A DNA stretch of 64,000 nucleotides from an uncultured candidate division Zixibacteria bacterium (GTDB lineage: Bacteria; Zixibacteria; MSB-5A5; SM1-73), in the NCBI GenBank assembly GCA_903908285.1, contig CAIVRH010000033.1, positions 1 to 64,000 on the forward strand, in the 5' to 3' direction. The position numbers and the translations under genes were made by a program. The notes below the pieces were generated by a model. The model saw only the letters and a list, made by a program, of their open reading frames with translations. It made no database searches and was not told the origin of the DNA. Shown one piece after another: positions 32,616 to 41,097 of this stretch (positions within the stretch are counted from its first letter, which is position 1; each line of letters opens with the position of its first letter).

Positions 32616-33371
32616 GTGTTTCAACTCGAAATTGCCAAACCCCTCTTTCAGCTCAAAAACGATCTGTTGGACTTCGTCTATCCCCAGAGTTGCCCTATCT
32701 GTAAAGAGCCTTTAGACCGGGAGGAAAAAGAGGTCTGTGAAAATTGCTGGAGGAATTTGGCTATTCTTCCATATCCCTTCTGTCCCTATTGTAAGATGTT
32801 CTTTGAAGAAGAGGAGGCAGAACACGAACACCGTTGTGTTTCCCCGAACCGGTTCGAGGATCAAATGAATTTCGCGGTACGATCTTTGGGAACTTTCGAT
32901 GATCATTATAAAACGCTGATCCATAGGTTGAAATATGAGCATAAGATTCCCTTGGGAAAACGTTTAGCCCAAAGGTTGGGAGAACAACTAACTCAAGACA
33001 AGGATTTTATAAATTGCGATCTGGTGATTCCGGTTCCATTGCATAAATCACGGCAGCGGCAGAGAGGATTCAATCAAAGCGAGATTCTGGCAGAGGGAGT
33101 TTCCCAGGTGACCAAGATACCTTTAGCCACCAAGATTCTGATGAGAAAAAAGAATACCAAGGACCAGACCCATTTAGACATTCAACAGAGAAAGGAGAAC
33201 GTGAAGGGCGCTTTTGCGGTTACCCAGCCGGAGATGGTGATGGGCAAGAATGTGATTTTGGTTGACGATGTGATTACCACCGGAGCTACTTTGAATGAAT
33301 GCGTAAGGATGCTATTGGATATAGGAGCAAAGAGAGTTTTTGCAGTTACCCTGGCGGTGGTTGTAGAGTAA
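32616..33371 (+). CDS. ComF family protein (phosphoribosyltransferase domain)
   Basis: The 251-residue protein starts at GTG 32616. N-terminal zinc ribbon: CPICKEPLDREEKEVCENC, then CPYCK and a further Cys (to about 72). C-terminal PRTase-type domain: RLKYEHKIPLGKRLA, VIPVPLHKSRQRQRGFNQSEILA, and the PRPP loop VILVDDVITTGATLNEC (about 210-226). ComF/GntX proteins take part in DNA uptake in naturally competent bacteria; many non-competent species also have one. Type IV pilus genes in the same window are compatible with competence but do not show it. Confidence 0.9.
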   Translation: MFQLEIAKPLFQLKNDLLDFVYPQSCPICKEPLDREEKEVCENCWRNLAILPYPFCPYCKMFFEEEEAEHEHRCVSPNRFEDQMNFAVRSLGTFDDHYKTLIHRLKYEHKIPLGKRLAQRLGEQLTQDKDFINCDLVIPVPLHKSRQRQRGFNQSEILAEGVSQVTKIPLATKILMRKKNTKDQTHLDIQQRKENVKGAFAVTQPEMVMGKNVILVDDVITTGATLNECVRMLLDIGAKRVFAVTLAVVVE

Positions 33372-33487
33372 AGGAAACGGTTCGTGTTGGTGTGCCAAGC
33401 TTTCCGCTTAACCTGTGATTATTTTAGGAAAGAAATATCGAGTTGGTTCGCCTAAAGGTAACCACTCCCACAATGAAAGGTGAGGGT

Positions 33488-35098
33488 ATGAAAAGATTAT
33501 TTTTGGCCATACCGATTTATATCGGTGCTATCGTTCTTATAAGCTGTCTAAAGGTGAGTGCCTGTACCAATCTGCTGGTGACCAAAGGGGCATCGGACGA
33601 CGGGTCAGTGATGATCACCTATACCTGCGATGGCGAGTTTCATCCTATCCTGGAATATCACCCGGCAGCCGATCACGGACCGAATGATTCGCTGGAGATA
33701 ACCGGATGGTCAGGAAAAGTTCGAGGCAAAGTAAAACAGGTTCTGCATACTTATGCGGTTGTCGGTCTGATGAACGAATACCAGTTAACCATCGGTGAGA
33801 CTACCTTCGACGGGCGCGAGGAATTGCAAAACCCGGATGGTTTGTTGGAATACTGGGATATGATGCAGCTGGCTTTGGAGCGCGCCAAAACTGCCAGGGA
33901 GGCGATCGGGGTAATGACGGATCTGGTGGAGGAATACGGCTATCGCTCCACCGGTGAGACGTTTTCTATAGCCGACCCGAAAGAGGTATGGATCATGGAG
34001 ATGATCGGGCCGGATTCGGGCGGGCATGGAGTGGAATGGGTGGCGCTCAAGATACCGGAAGGTTATATCTCCTGCCATGCCAACAAAGCCCGGATCGGCG
34101 AGTTCCCACTGAAGGATAGGAAGAATTGTCTCTATTCGAGCAACGTGATCTCTTTTGCCATAGAAAAAGGATATTACGATCCAAAGCCGGGCAAACCCTT
34201 CCGATTCTGCGATGCCTATTGCCCAGCGACTCCAAAGAATCAGAGATATGCCGATACCCGGGTCTGGAGTATTTTCCGCCGGGCAGCCCCATCCCAGAAT
34301 TTCTCTCCCGATTACCACCGCGCAGTCGAAGGAGCAAAACCATACCCTCTTTGGATCAAGCCGGATAAAAAACTATCGGTAGCGGATGTCTTCGCTTTAA
34401 TGCGAGATCATTACGAAGGAACCCCTTATGACATGACCAAGGGGATCGATGCGGGTCCTTACGGCTCGCCTTATCGATGGAGACCCATCACCTGGGCGGT
34501 GGACAGTGTCGAATACGCCTGGGAACGTCCCATTTCCACCCAGCAAACCGCTTATTCCTTTGTCTCCCAGTCCCGATCCTGGCTTCCTAATCCCATCGGG
34601 GGTGTTTTTTGGTATGGGGTGGATGACACCTATTCCACCTGCTATATCCCGCTGTATTGCGGAATCGATACGGTGCCCAGATCATTTACCATCGGTCGCC
34701 GGGATAATTTCTCGTGGGAATCTGCCTGGTGGGTATTCAATTTCGTGGCCAATTGGGCAAATTTGAAATATTCCTATATGATGCCGGAGATTCAAGCGGT
34801 GCAGAGGGACATCGAGGAAACATTTCTGGATTTGCAGCCGCTGATAGAAAAGTCTTGTGTCGATCTGGCCACATCCAATCCAAAGTTGCTGACTCGTTAT
34901 TTGACCCATTATTCCGTTTCGCAGGCGGAACAGGTGGTGTCTCGGTGGAAGGAGTTGGGAGAATATCTGATCACCAAATATAATGATGGATATATCAAAG
35001 AAGAAAACGAGCGACCTCAAGAAAAAGGTTATCCGGAGGGCTGGCTTAGAGAAGTGATCAAATCGCGACCGGATCAGTTCCGTTTACCGATTAAGTAA
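33488..35098 (+). CDS. Secreted C69-family dipeptidase
   Basis: ATG 33488 is behind GGTGAGG and begins a signal peptide (MKRLFLAIPIYIGAIVLIS); earlier in-frame starts are less likely. The 536-residue protein then has SACTNLLVTKGASDDGSVM, where the Cys after the signal region is the N-terminal nucleophile of Ntn-hydrolase C69 peptidases once the leader is removed. Further C69 marks: WSGKVRGKVKQVLHTYAVVGLMNEYQL, and DPKEVWIMEMIGPDSGGHGVEWVA. Similar enzymes cleave dipeptides; secreted members may hydrolyse peptides for nutrition. It stands alone with gaps on both sides. Confidence 0.85.
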   Translation: MKRLFLAIPIYIGAIVLISCLKVSACTNLLVTKGASDDGSVMITYTCDGEFHPILEYHPAADHGPNDSLEITGWSGKVRGKVKQVLHTYAVVGLMNEYQLTIGETTFDGREELQNPDGLLEYWDMMQLALERAKTAREAIGVMTDLVEEYGYRSTGETFSIADPKEVWIMEMIGPDSGGHGVEWVALKIPEGYISCHANKARIGEFPLKDRKNCLYSSNVISFAIEKGYYDPKPGKPFRFCDAYCPATPKNQRYADTRVWSIFRRAAPSQNFSPDYHRAVEGAKPYPLWIKPDKKLSVADVFALMRDHYEGTPYDMTKGIDAGPYGSPYRWRPITWAVDSVEYAWERPISTQQTAYSFVSQSRSWLPNPIGGVFWYGVDDTYSTCYIPLYCGIDTVPRSFTIGRRDNFSWESAWWVFNFVANWANLKYSYMMPEIQAVQRDIEETFLDLQPLIEKSCVDLATSNPKLLTRYLTHYSVSQAEQVVSRWKELGEYLITKYNDGYIKEENERPQEKGYPEGWLREVIKSRPDQFRLPIK

Positions 35099-35200
35099 GT
35101 ATCATAATTGAATTTAAACGGATGAATATATAGTAGTAAATTTAAATAGATTCTGGAAGAATTTCGAAATCGCAGTCAAAATCCGAAAGTCAGATGTCAT

Positions 35201-35800
35201 ATGAGCTTGGAAAAACCTTGGGGAAAGGCATTTGAAGAGCTTTTAGAAAAGTTTCTACAACACTATAGAGGCGAAATCTCTGGTTCGGATTCCAAAGGGG
35301 AATCACCTGCTTGGGGTTACGATACCTCTTTTTTCTTCTATCCTTTGTTCTTTGGTGAATGGAAAGGCTACACTTTCACAATCGAAATCAGCGAGTTTCC
35401 TGCATCTGGATTTAGTGTTTTAGAAGCCATCGACAATATAGAATATCTTCGGATATTTGTAACCAAACCAACTTCATATAGTATTCTAATTGTACACGAG
35501 GATTGGCATTATCGGCTTGGGAAAAAGCTCCATTGGGACCATGAATTTCAAACCGGCAATAAAGAATTCGACAGCAAGTATTATCTGAAAATCAAATCAG
35601 ATAAGGATAGATACCTTCTTACTGACTCGAGGTTGCAGTACCAGATAAGAAACCTTGAACCTTTTTCAGCGTTGCAGGTTTTGGCTTCAGGCATCCGCTG
35701 GTCTCAAATGATTACAGATGAGAAGCAGTTAGATTTTATGGTGGTAGACAATTATCTTAAAAAAGTATTTGAGCTCACTAAATTGATTCCGGTTCAATGA
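35201..35800 (+). CDS. Hypothetical protein, 199 residues
   Basis: ATG 35201 opens a 199-residue soluble protein without signal peptide or membrane helix. It starts with an amphipathic helix (EKPWGKAFEELLEKFLQHYRG), has aromatic-rich beta segments (FFFYPLFFGEWKGYTFTIEI; YSILIVHEDWHYRLG) and a FDSKYYLKIKSDK block followed by LLTDSRLQYQI. That last part is reminiscent of bacterial proteins that fold as shielded beta-sheets in membrane-associated families, but I cannot assign one. Codon use resembles the neighbours. Function unknown; no operon partners are apparent. Confidence 0.65.
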   Translation: MSLEKPWGKAFEELLEKFLQHYRGEISGSDSKGESPAWGYDTSFFFYPLFFGEWKGYTFTIEISEFPASGFSVLEAIDNIEYLRIFVTKPTSYSILIVHEDWHYRLGKKLHWDHEFQTGNKEFDSKYYLKIKSDKDRYLLTDSRLQYQIRNLEPFSALQVLASGIRWSQMITDEKQLDFMVVDNYLKKVFELTKLIPVQ

Positions 35801-36099
35801 TTCGGCTTGATTAAAACCAATGTTCTGTATCTTTGGATTGGTCTTAATGTCGAAATGATTCATTTATGTTCTTTCCCTATTCATTCCTGATTGTATCGAT
35901 ATTATATTACCTGCTGCAAACGAAGAAATCCGCTGGTCGAACATTAAGACAAGAAATATCTGCAACTTGGTTAACCGGCTCCACGTAAGAAAAACTGTGA
36001 TATTACTGGCTGCGATGATTCTGTATCCGGTGAAAAATTGGGGATAAATATCAAAGAGTGGTTAACTTCAGACACATTTTTCCTACAGGTGGAGGATTT

Positions 36100-37167
36100 A
36101 TGTCAACCAAGTTTCGTTGGTTATTAGTAGGACTGGTGTTGATGGTGGCTGTCATTGGAATTGCATCCGCGACCGAAAGGAACAAAACCTTTACGTTCGC
36201 AGACATCACTTCGATGGACATCCATACCGTCTGCGGGGATTTAAAGATATGTCCGGGAAACAACAACCAGCTGGTGGTCGAATTGAAGAACGATCTGGAT
36301 AATCCGGATTTTTTTGATCCCAAAGTAGAAAGCGATCAGGGAGATTTATCTATCGAAGATCATTTTACCTGTAATCATGTTAACGGAGAAATTCACTGGA
36401 CGGTGTATCTTCCCAAATCAGCCGAGCTCCGGATAATTAAATGCCACAGTGCTTCCGGGAATATGTCATTTGTGGGATTTAAAACAGAGTCCATCCGGAC
36501 CGAGTCTGCATCGGGAAATGTTCTGGTGGATTTGGTTTCTGGCAAGGAATTCGAGTTTTCCACAGCTTCGGGATCGATCATGGTTAAAGATTGCAGTGCG
36601 GAATTCACGAAAGTAAGTTCGGCATCGGGGGACATATCGCTTAGTTCCATACAGTCCAAAGAACTGAAGCTTTCCACCGCTTCGGGATCAATTACACTCA
36701 AAGGTTGCAGCGCGGATACTCCGAAAATCAGATCGGTATCGGGATGCATCTCGATTTCCGGGATTCGATCTAAAGAGCTGGATATTTCCAATGCTTCCGG
36801 TTCCATCTTAGTCGAGGAGAGCAAAATCGGCGAAAACGGTAAGATCACATCCGCCAGCGGAGATATTGAGTTGGATCTTTCCCAATTACCCTCCACCGGT
36901 CTTGAGGCATCGACTGCTTCCTCCGATTTGATTCTCAAGGTGCCTGACTTCGGGGAGAATTTCTCTATGACCTTAGTCAAGCGGGAAAACATGGGAAGAA
37001 TCAGATGCCCGTTTGAATACACCGGGAAAAGCACGTACAGAGACATCGGTAGGGCTGACTATCTGATGGAGCGTTATACGGTAGTGCGGGGCAAAGACGG
37101 ACCGGACATAAGCCTGAGATCATCCAGCGGAGCTATTATAATTGAAACAGCAACCAAAGGAAAATAA
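36100..37167 (+). CDS. DUF4097-family beta-repeat exported protein
   Basis: ATG 36100 lies behind GGTGGAGG and starts a signal peptide (core LLVGLVLMVAVIGIASA); an upstream in-frame GTG is unlikely. The 355-residue protein has repeated beta strands of the DUF4097 type: short units with SASGNM, ESASGNVLVD, STASGSIMV, SSASGDISL, STASGSITL, SVSGCISI, NASGSILV, each 20-25 residues apart, which would stack into a beta-helix-like structure. DUF4097 proteins are often linked to envelope stress or adhesion; the role here is unknown. It converges with the flavoprotein gene (14-bp gap). Confidence 0.82.
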   Translation: MSTKFRWLLVGLVLMVAVIGIASATERNKTFTFADITSMDIHTVCGDLKICPGNNNQLVVELKNDLDNPDFFDPKVESDQGDLSIEDHFTCNHVNGEIHWTVYLPKSAELRIIKCHSASGNMSFVGFKTESIRTESASGNVLVDLVSGKEFEFSTASGSIMVKDCSAEFTKVSSASGDISLSSIQSKELKLSTASGSITLKGCSADTPKIRSVSGCISISGIRSKELDISNASGSILVEESKIGENGKITSASGDIELDLSQLPSTGLEASTASSDLILKVPDFGENFSMTLVKRENMGRIRCPFEYTGKSTYRDIGRADYLMERYTVVRGKDGPDISLRSSSGAIIIETATKGK

Positions 37168-37180
37168 CGGAGCGTGATTT

Positions 37181-38461
37181 CTACCGTGACGAGGCATGTC
37201 CAGCTATCCAGCCGGTAGAAAATGCGGCTTGCAGATTGTAACCACCGGTATCGGCATCTATATCCAAAACCTCTCCGGCAAAATACAAACCCTCAACCAA
37301 CCGCGATTCCATGGTGCGGGGATCAACTTCTTTGGTATTTACCCCACCTGCAGTCACCATCGCTTCAGAGAAAGAACGGAATCCGGTCACTTCCAATTCA
37401 AAATCCTTTAACCATAGACGCAACCGCTTCCGTTCTGCTGTGGTTACCTGATGTCCGACTCTATCCGGCGGAATCCCGTTCGAATCCAAGCAAACCGGAA
37501 TCAATTTGTTGGGCAGAAATTCTCTGAGTATCGTCTTTATCTTTTGCTTACCGCTTTCTCTCATCCTTTTTTGCAGCAGCACGTTTATTCTTTGCTCGTC
37601 TAAATCCGGAATCAGATCAATAGATACGATGACATTCCGGTTCTGGCGCAAAGCATCAACTATCAATCCGCTTAAATTGAGGATCATCGGCCCGGAAAGA
37701 CCGAAATGGGTAAAGATCAGCTCACCGGTTTTTTCCGCCTGCTTTTTCTTGTTGATCAAAACCCTGACCTTTACATCTTTCAAGCTTACTCCCTGCAATT
37801 TGTTTGCGACATTCCCGGCTGTTTCTATCGGAACCAAAGCAGGTCGAAGTGGAATTATAGTGTGTCCCACTGTCTCTGCCAGGCGATATCCATCCCCGGT
37901 TGAACCGGTATTAGGGTAAGAGGCTCCGCCACAGGCAATGACAACAGCATCCGCAAGAAATTCTCTCCCCTCTCGAGGAGTATGAGATTTTTCCTTCTGT
38001 AGGGAACTACCGGATACTTTCACTCCGACCACTCTTCGACCCTCGATGATCAATCGTTTTACAGAAGTGTCCGCTGACAGAGTTACTCCGCCCCTAACTG
38101 CCCAATTAACCAAAGCGTCTGCAACTTCCTCAGCTTTACCGCTAGCCGGAAAGACACGTCCATCCGATTCAATAGCAGAACGAATTCCCAATTTCCTCAT
38201 GAACGCAATCAGATCAGAGGAAAAAAACCGGGAAACTGTTTGTCTGAGGAACTTTCCGCCCGGTCCAAAATGAGTGATGAATTCGGGTAGGGGAGTAGTG
38301 TTGGTAAAATTACATCGTCCGTTGCCGGTGAGTTGCAATTTCAGTCCCGGATACGGCATTTTCTCCAGAAGAATAACTCTTGCTCCCATCTTTGCAGCGG
38401 TGCCTGCTGCCATTAAACCGGCGGGACCTGCTCCAATAACGATTATTTTCCGCTTTGGCAT
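37181..38461 (-). CDS. BaiN/HI0933-type FAD-dependent oxidoreductase
   Basis: The 426-residue protein starts at ATG 38461. N-terminal dinucleotide fold IIVIGAGPAGLMAAGTAAKMGARVILLEK, then GLKLQLTGNGRCNFTN (family signature around 46), a middle domain with VVIACGGASYPNTGSTGDG, and a C-terminal motif GLYFAGEVLDIDADTGGYNLQAAFSTG that closes the FAD site. The family (HI0933, RdsA/BaiN) is widespread, with roles in reduction of unsaturated substrates shown for a few members. The physiological substrate here is unknown. It is the only minus-strand gene between the plus-strand housekeeping block and the pilus/chemosensory block. Confidence 0.88.
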   Translation of the reverse strand: MPKRKIIVIGAGPAGLMAAGTAAKMGARVILLEKMPYPGLKLQLTGNGRCNFTNTTPLPEFITHFGPGGKFLRQTVSRFFSSDLIAFMRKLGIRSAIESDGRVFPASGKAEEVADALVNWAVRGGVTLSADTSVKRLIIEGRRVVGVKVSGSSLQKEKSHTPREGREFLADAVVIACGGASYPNTGSTGDGYRLAETVGHTIIPLRPALVPIETAGNVANKLQGVSLKDVKVRVLINKKKQAEKTGELIFTHFGLSGPMILNLSGLIVDALRQNRNVIVSIDLIPDLDEQRINVLLQKRMRESGKQKIKTILREFLPNKLIPVCLDSNGIPPDRVGHQVTTAERKRLRLWLKDFELEVTGFRSFSEAMVTAGGVNTKEVDPRTMESRLVEGLYFAGEVLDIDADTGGYNLQAAFSTGWIAGHASSR

Positions 38462-38686
38462 AATTCGATTTTAGAAAAAATATTCCATCGTATCCAATAT
38501 ATAATCACTCGCGGGAAAGACATGGTCTAACATTAAATCGAACTGGTCAACGCTGGTAGATGCGGATATAACGTAACGCAGCTAACGCAGAAAGTCAAGA
38601 GCAGTGTCCGGAATCGCAGTTTTATTCTCTTTGGGTTGGTCTTGGAACTTTTCCGCACGATTGCCGAGGGAACAGGTTAGTAGTAA

Positions 38687-38719
38687 ACCTCAAGGAGGGA
38701 GAAACTCCCTCCTTGAGGT
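38687..38719. terminator. Long hairpin downstream of pilB, likely terminator
   Basis: ACCTCAAGGAGGGAG / CTCCCTCCTTGAGGT pair perfectly over 15 bp with a 3-nt loop. It lies 133 bases beyond the pilB stop on the minus strand and is followed there by TTTACTACT, a weak T-tract. The remaining DNA of 38462-38851 shows no gene. Confidence 0.5.
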
Positions 38720-38851
38720 ATTTATGTCGCTCCTTTTCCATATCTCTGATGACTTAATCTTTACCATCAGATTTCCTCATCCAACACTTTAGAACTCTCC
38801 GATTGCTCCTTCTAAAGGTGACAGCACCTTTTGCAGTTTAGAGTAGCCCTG

Positions 38852-40492
38852 CTAACCTATCACCCTTTTAAGCTCGTCAATGGTGGTTACCCCCTTAAGA
38901 ACCTTATCTATTCCGTCACCCAGCATGGTCTTCATCTTCGATGCCTTTTCCAGTTCGCTGGAGATTCCCTTTCGGAGTATAACTTGTCTTACCTCCTCAG
39001 TGGCTTCCAGAACCTCAAATATCCCGATCCTACCCTTATAACCGGTATGTTTGCATTTATCGCAGCCTTTGCCACGATAGAAAACAGGATTTTTTATCTT
39101 CTTCAATTCTTCATCATAGCTCAACTCTTCCTCGGAAGGGGTATAGCTTTCTTTACACTTGGAGCATATCTTTCGTGCCAGTCTCTGGGCAATTACCGCC
39201 AGAAGTGAGGTAGAAATCACAAAGGGTTCAATCTTCATATCCAAAAGACGTGCCACGGCTGCAGCTGCGCTATTGGCGTGAAGGGTGGTTAAAACCAAGT
39301 GTCCGGTCATGGAGGCGCGGAATGCCATCTCCGCGGTCTCTTCATCTCTCATCTCTCCTAAGAGGATGATGTCGGGATCATGCCGTAAGATGGAGCGAAG
39401 ACCTTTAGCAAAGGTATATCCTGCTTTTTCGTGAATCGGAGACTGTTTGGTAATAGGAATCTGGAATTCCACCGGATCTTCCAGTGTTATGATGTTCTTC
39501 TCCAAAGAGTTTAAAGTTTTAATTGCAGCATAGAGAGTGGTGGATTTACCGGAACCGGTGGGACCGACGATCACAATCATGCCGTACGGCTTCTGCACAA
39601 GTCTTTTGAACCTTTCCAGATTTTCCCCCCAATAACCGAGATCAGACAATCCCATGAGGAATCTGGGTTTCTGCAATACTCTCATGACCACGCTTTCGCC
39701 ATAGAAAATCGGCATGGTGGAGACCCGGATGTCGATCTCCTGACTATTGTAAGTAAATCGAAAGCTGCCGTCTTGGGGCACCCTCGATTCAGTTATGTCC
39801 AAGCTGGCCACGATCTTTATCCGGTTTACCACCGGGCGATAGATCTTTTTGGGCAAGATGAAAGCAGTTTGGAGGATACCATCTATCCGGTAACGTACCC
39901 GTCCTACGCTTTCGTCTACCTCCAGGTGAATGTCGGTGGCTCTATCCTTGATCCCCTGAGCCATTAGCGAGTCAACTAATCTGACTAAGGGAGCGGTCTC
40001 TTCTTTTACCACATCTAAGCTTAAGGCTTGAGCTAAACTTTCTTCGATGGTCTCTTCGGGATTTATGGCCATCCCATAGAAGTCATCTATATAGCCGTGA
40101 ATCATTTCTTCATCCGCTATCCGGGGATCAATGGTCAGCTTAGTGATTTCCTTTAAACGGTCGATAACCTGGATGTCATTAGGATTAGACATGGCGACGG
40201 TTAGAATTCCATCTTTTATCTCCACGGGTATGAGTTTGCAAGATCGAGCCACCTCTTCCGGGATGAGCTGAACCGCTTCATTGTCTACCGGAGTACTGGA
40301 AAGATCCAAGTAGGAGATCTCCGTCTGCTTCGCTATATACTCCAATATTTCCTCGTGGCAGATGAAACCCAATCTTTCCAGGATTTCCCCGAGTTTGGCA
40401 TTGGTCCGCTTCTTCTCTCTTAGCGCCAGTTCATACTGGCTTTTGGTTATCCTCCCTTTTTCGATTAACATGTTTCCCAAAGTGTCAGACAT
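38852..40492 (-). CDS. pilB: Type IV pilus assembly ATPase PilB (GspE/PulE family)
   Basis: The 546-residue protein starts at ATG 40492 after GGGAGGTG. N-terminal MshEN-type region holds two copies of an LG..L...G.I....L..AL motif (residues 5-24 and 34-55), a fold that in relatives binds cyclic di-GMP. The motor domain has Walker A GPTGSGKST (310-318), Asp box ITLEDPVEF, Walker B DPDIILLGEMRDEE (372-385) and the His box TTLHANSA. A four-cysteine zinc site (CSKCK...GCDKCKHTG) lies near 440-470. It powers pilin polymerisation at the inner membrane. It is the last gene of the minus-strand pilus/chemosensory block, but a 605-bp gap and a possible sigma-54 promoter suggest its own transcription. 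Confidence 0.93.
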   Translation of the reverse strand: MSDTLGNMLIEKGRITKSQYELALREKKRTNAKLGEILERLGFICHEEILEYIAKQTEISYLDLSSTPVDNEAVQLIPEEVARSCKLIPVEIKDGILTVAMSNPNDIQVIDRLKEITKLTIDPRIADEEMIHGYIDDFYGMAINPEETIEESLAQALSLDVVKEETAPLVRLVDSLMAQGIKDRATDIHLEVDESVGRVRYRIDGILQTAFILPKKIYRPVVNRIKIVASLDITESRVPQDGSFRFTYNSQEIDIRVSTMPIFYGESVVMRVLQKPRFLMGLSDLGYWGENLERFKRLVQKPYGMIVIVGPTGSGKSTTLYAAIKTLNSLEKNIITLEDPVEFQIPITKQSPIHEKAGYTFAKGLRSILRHDPDIILLGEMRDEETAEMAFRASMTGHLVLTTLHANSAAAAVARLLDMKIEPFVISTSLLAVIAQRLARKICSKCKESYTPSEEELSYDEELKKIKNPVFYRGKGCDKCKHTGYKGRIGIFEVLEATEEVRQVILRKGISSELEKASKMKTMLGDGIDKVLKGVTTIDELKRVIG

Positions 40493-40674
40493 ATCAGCAC
40501 CTCCCGTTAGAAATGATATTTTGTCGGATCATTCATAGTTAATATCAAAGAGTTTTCCATCACCAATTATTAAGTGAAGTGTGTTCGGGATAGTATAAGT
40601 GAAGTCTGTTTTAGCCACCCCTTTTCAGCATAAGATTAAAACTATTGGTTTGCCGCCCCGAAGATGAAAATGAT

Positions 40675-40691
40675 GCAAGCTTTGTGCCGAA
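40675..40691 (-). promoter_or_regulatory. Possible sigma-54 promoter upstream of pilB
   Basis: On the minus strand TCGGCACAAAGCTTGCA has GG and GC at the exact -24/-12 spacing (10 bases between) and five of seven bases of TGGCACG plus a full TTGCA. It lies about 180 bases ahead of pilB. Type IV pilus genes are sigma-54-dependent in many bacteria. No activator gene is in the window. The rest of 40493-41097 shows nothing I can call. Confidence 0.4.
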
Positions 40692-41097
40692 TCATATGCA
40701 GCCGCCTATTAAAATCTAACACGTTATACGATAGCGAGATAGCGGTTGTTAATTAAGCGATCACTTTAATGCGGGTGATTTCCCGGTTCAGAAATTATAG
40801 GAAAGCCCAAATAAATAGTTGTACTTTTCCCACAGAAAAACAACTTGAGTTAAGTCTTTTGGCTGGAGTGTTCAAACCGAGATTATGGAGGGAAAAAAGG
40901 GTAACTCACCCGAAGAAAAATAGAAGGGGAAAAGTATATTAAGAGGGTGTTCTTAAAGACAACTGTAGCTGATCATCCCCTCAGGTTATGGAAAATGTAT
41001 GATTGGGTTATAAGACGTATATTTGTAGATAGGATCCGTCATCCAATTTGGATTTTATTCACCCTCTTACTCTTCTTTTCAATTAAGAAAAAGCACT

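Noticed and set aside
36393-37046. 217-codon minus-strand frame
   Set aside because: Antisense to the DUF4097 gene, with Ser/Asp/Pro repeats produced by the coding repeats on the other strand.
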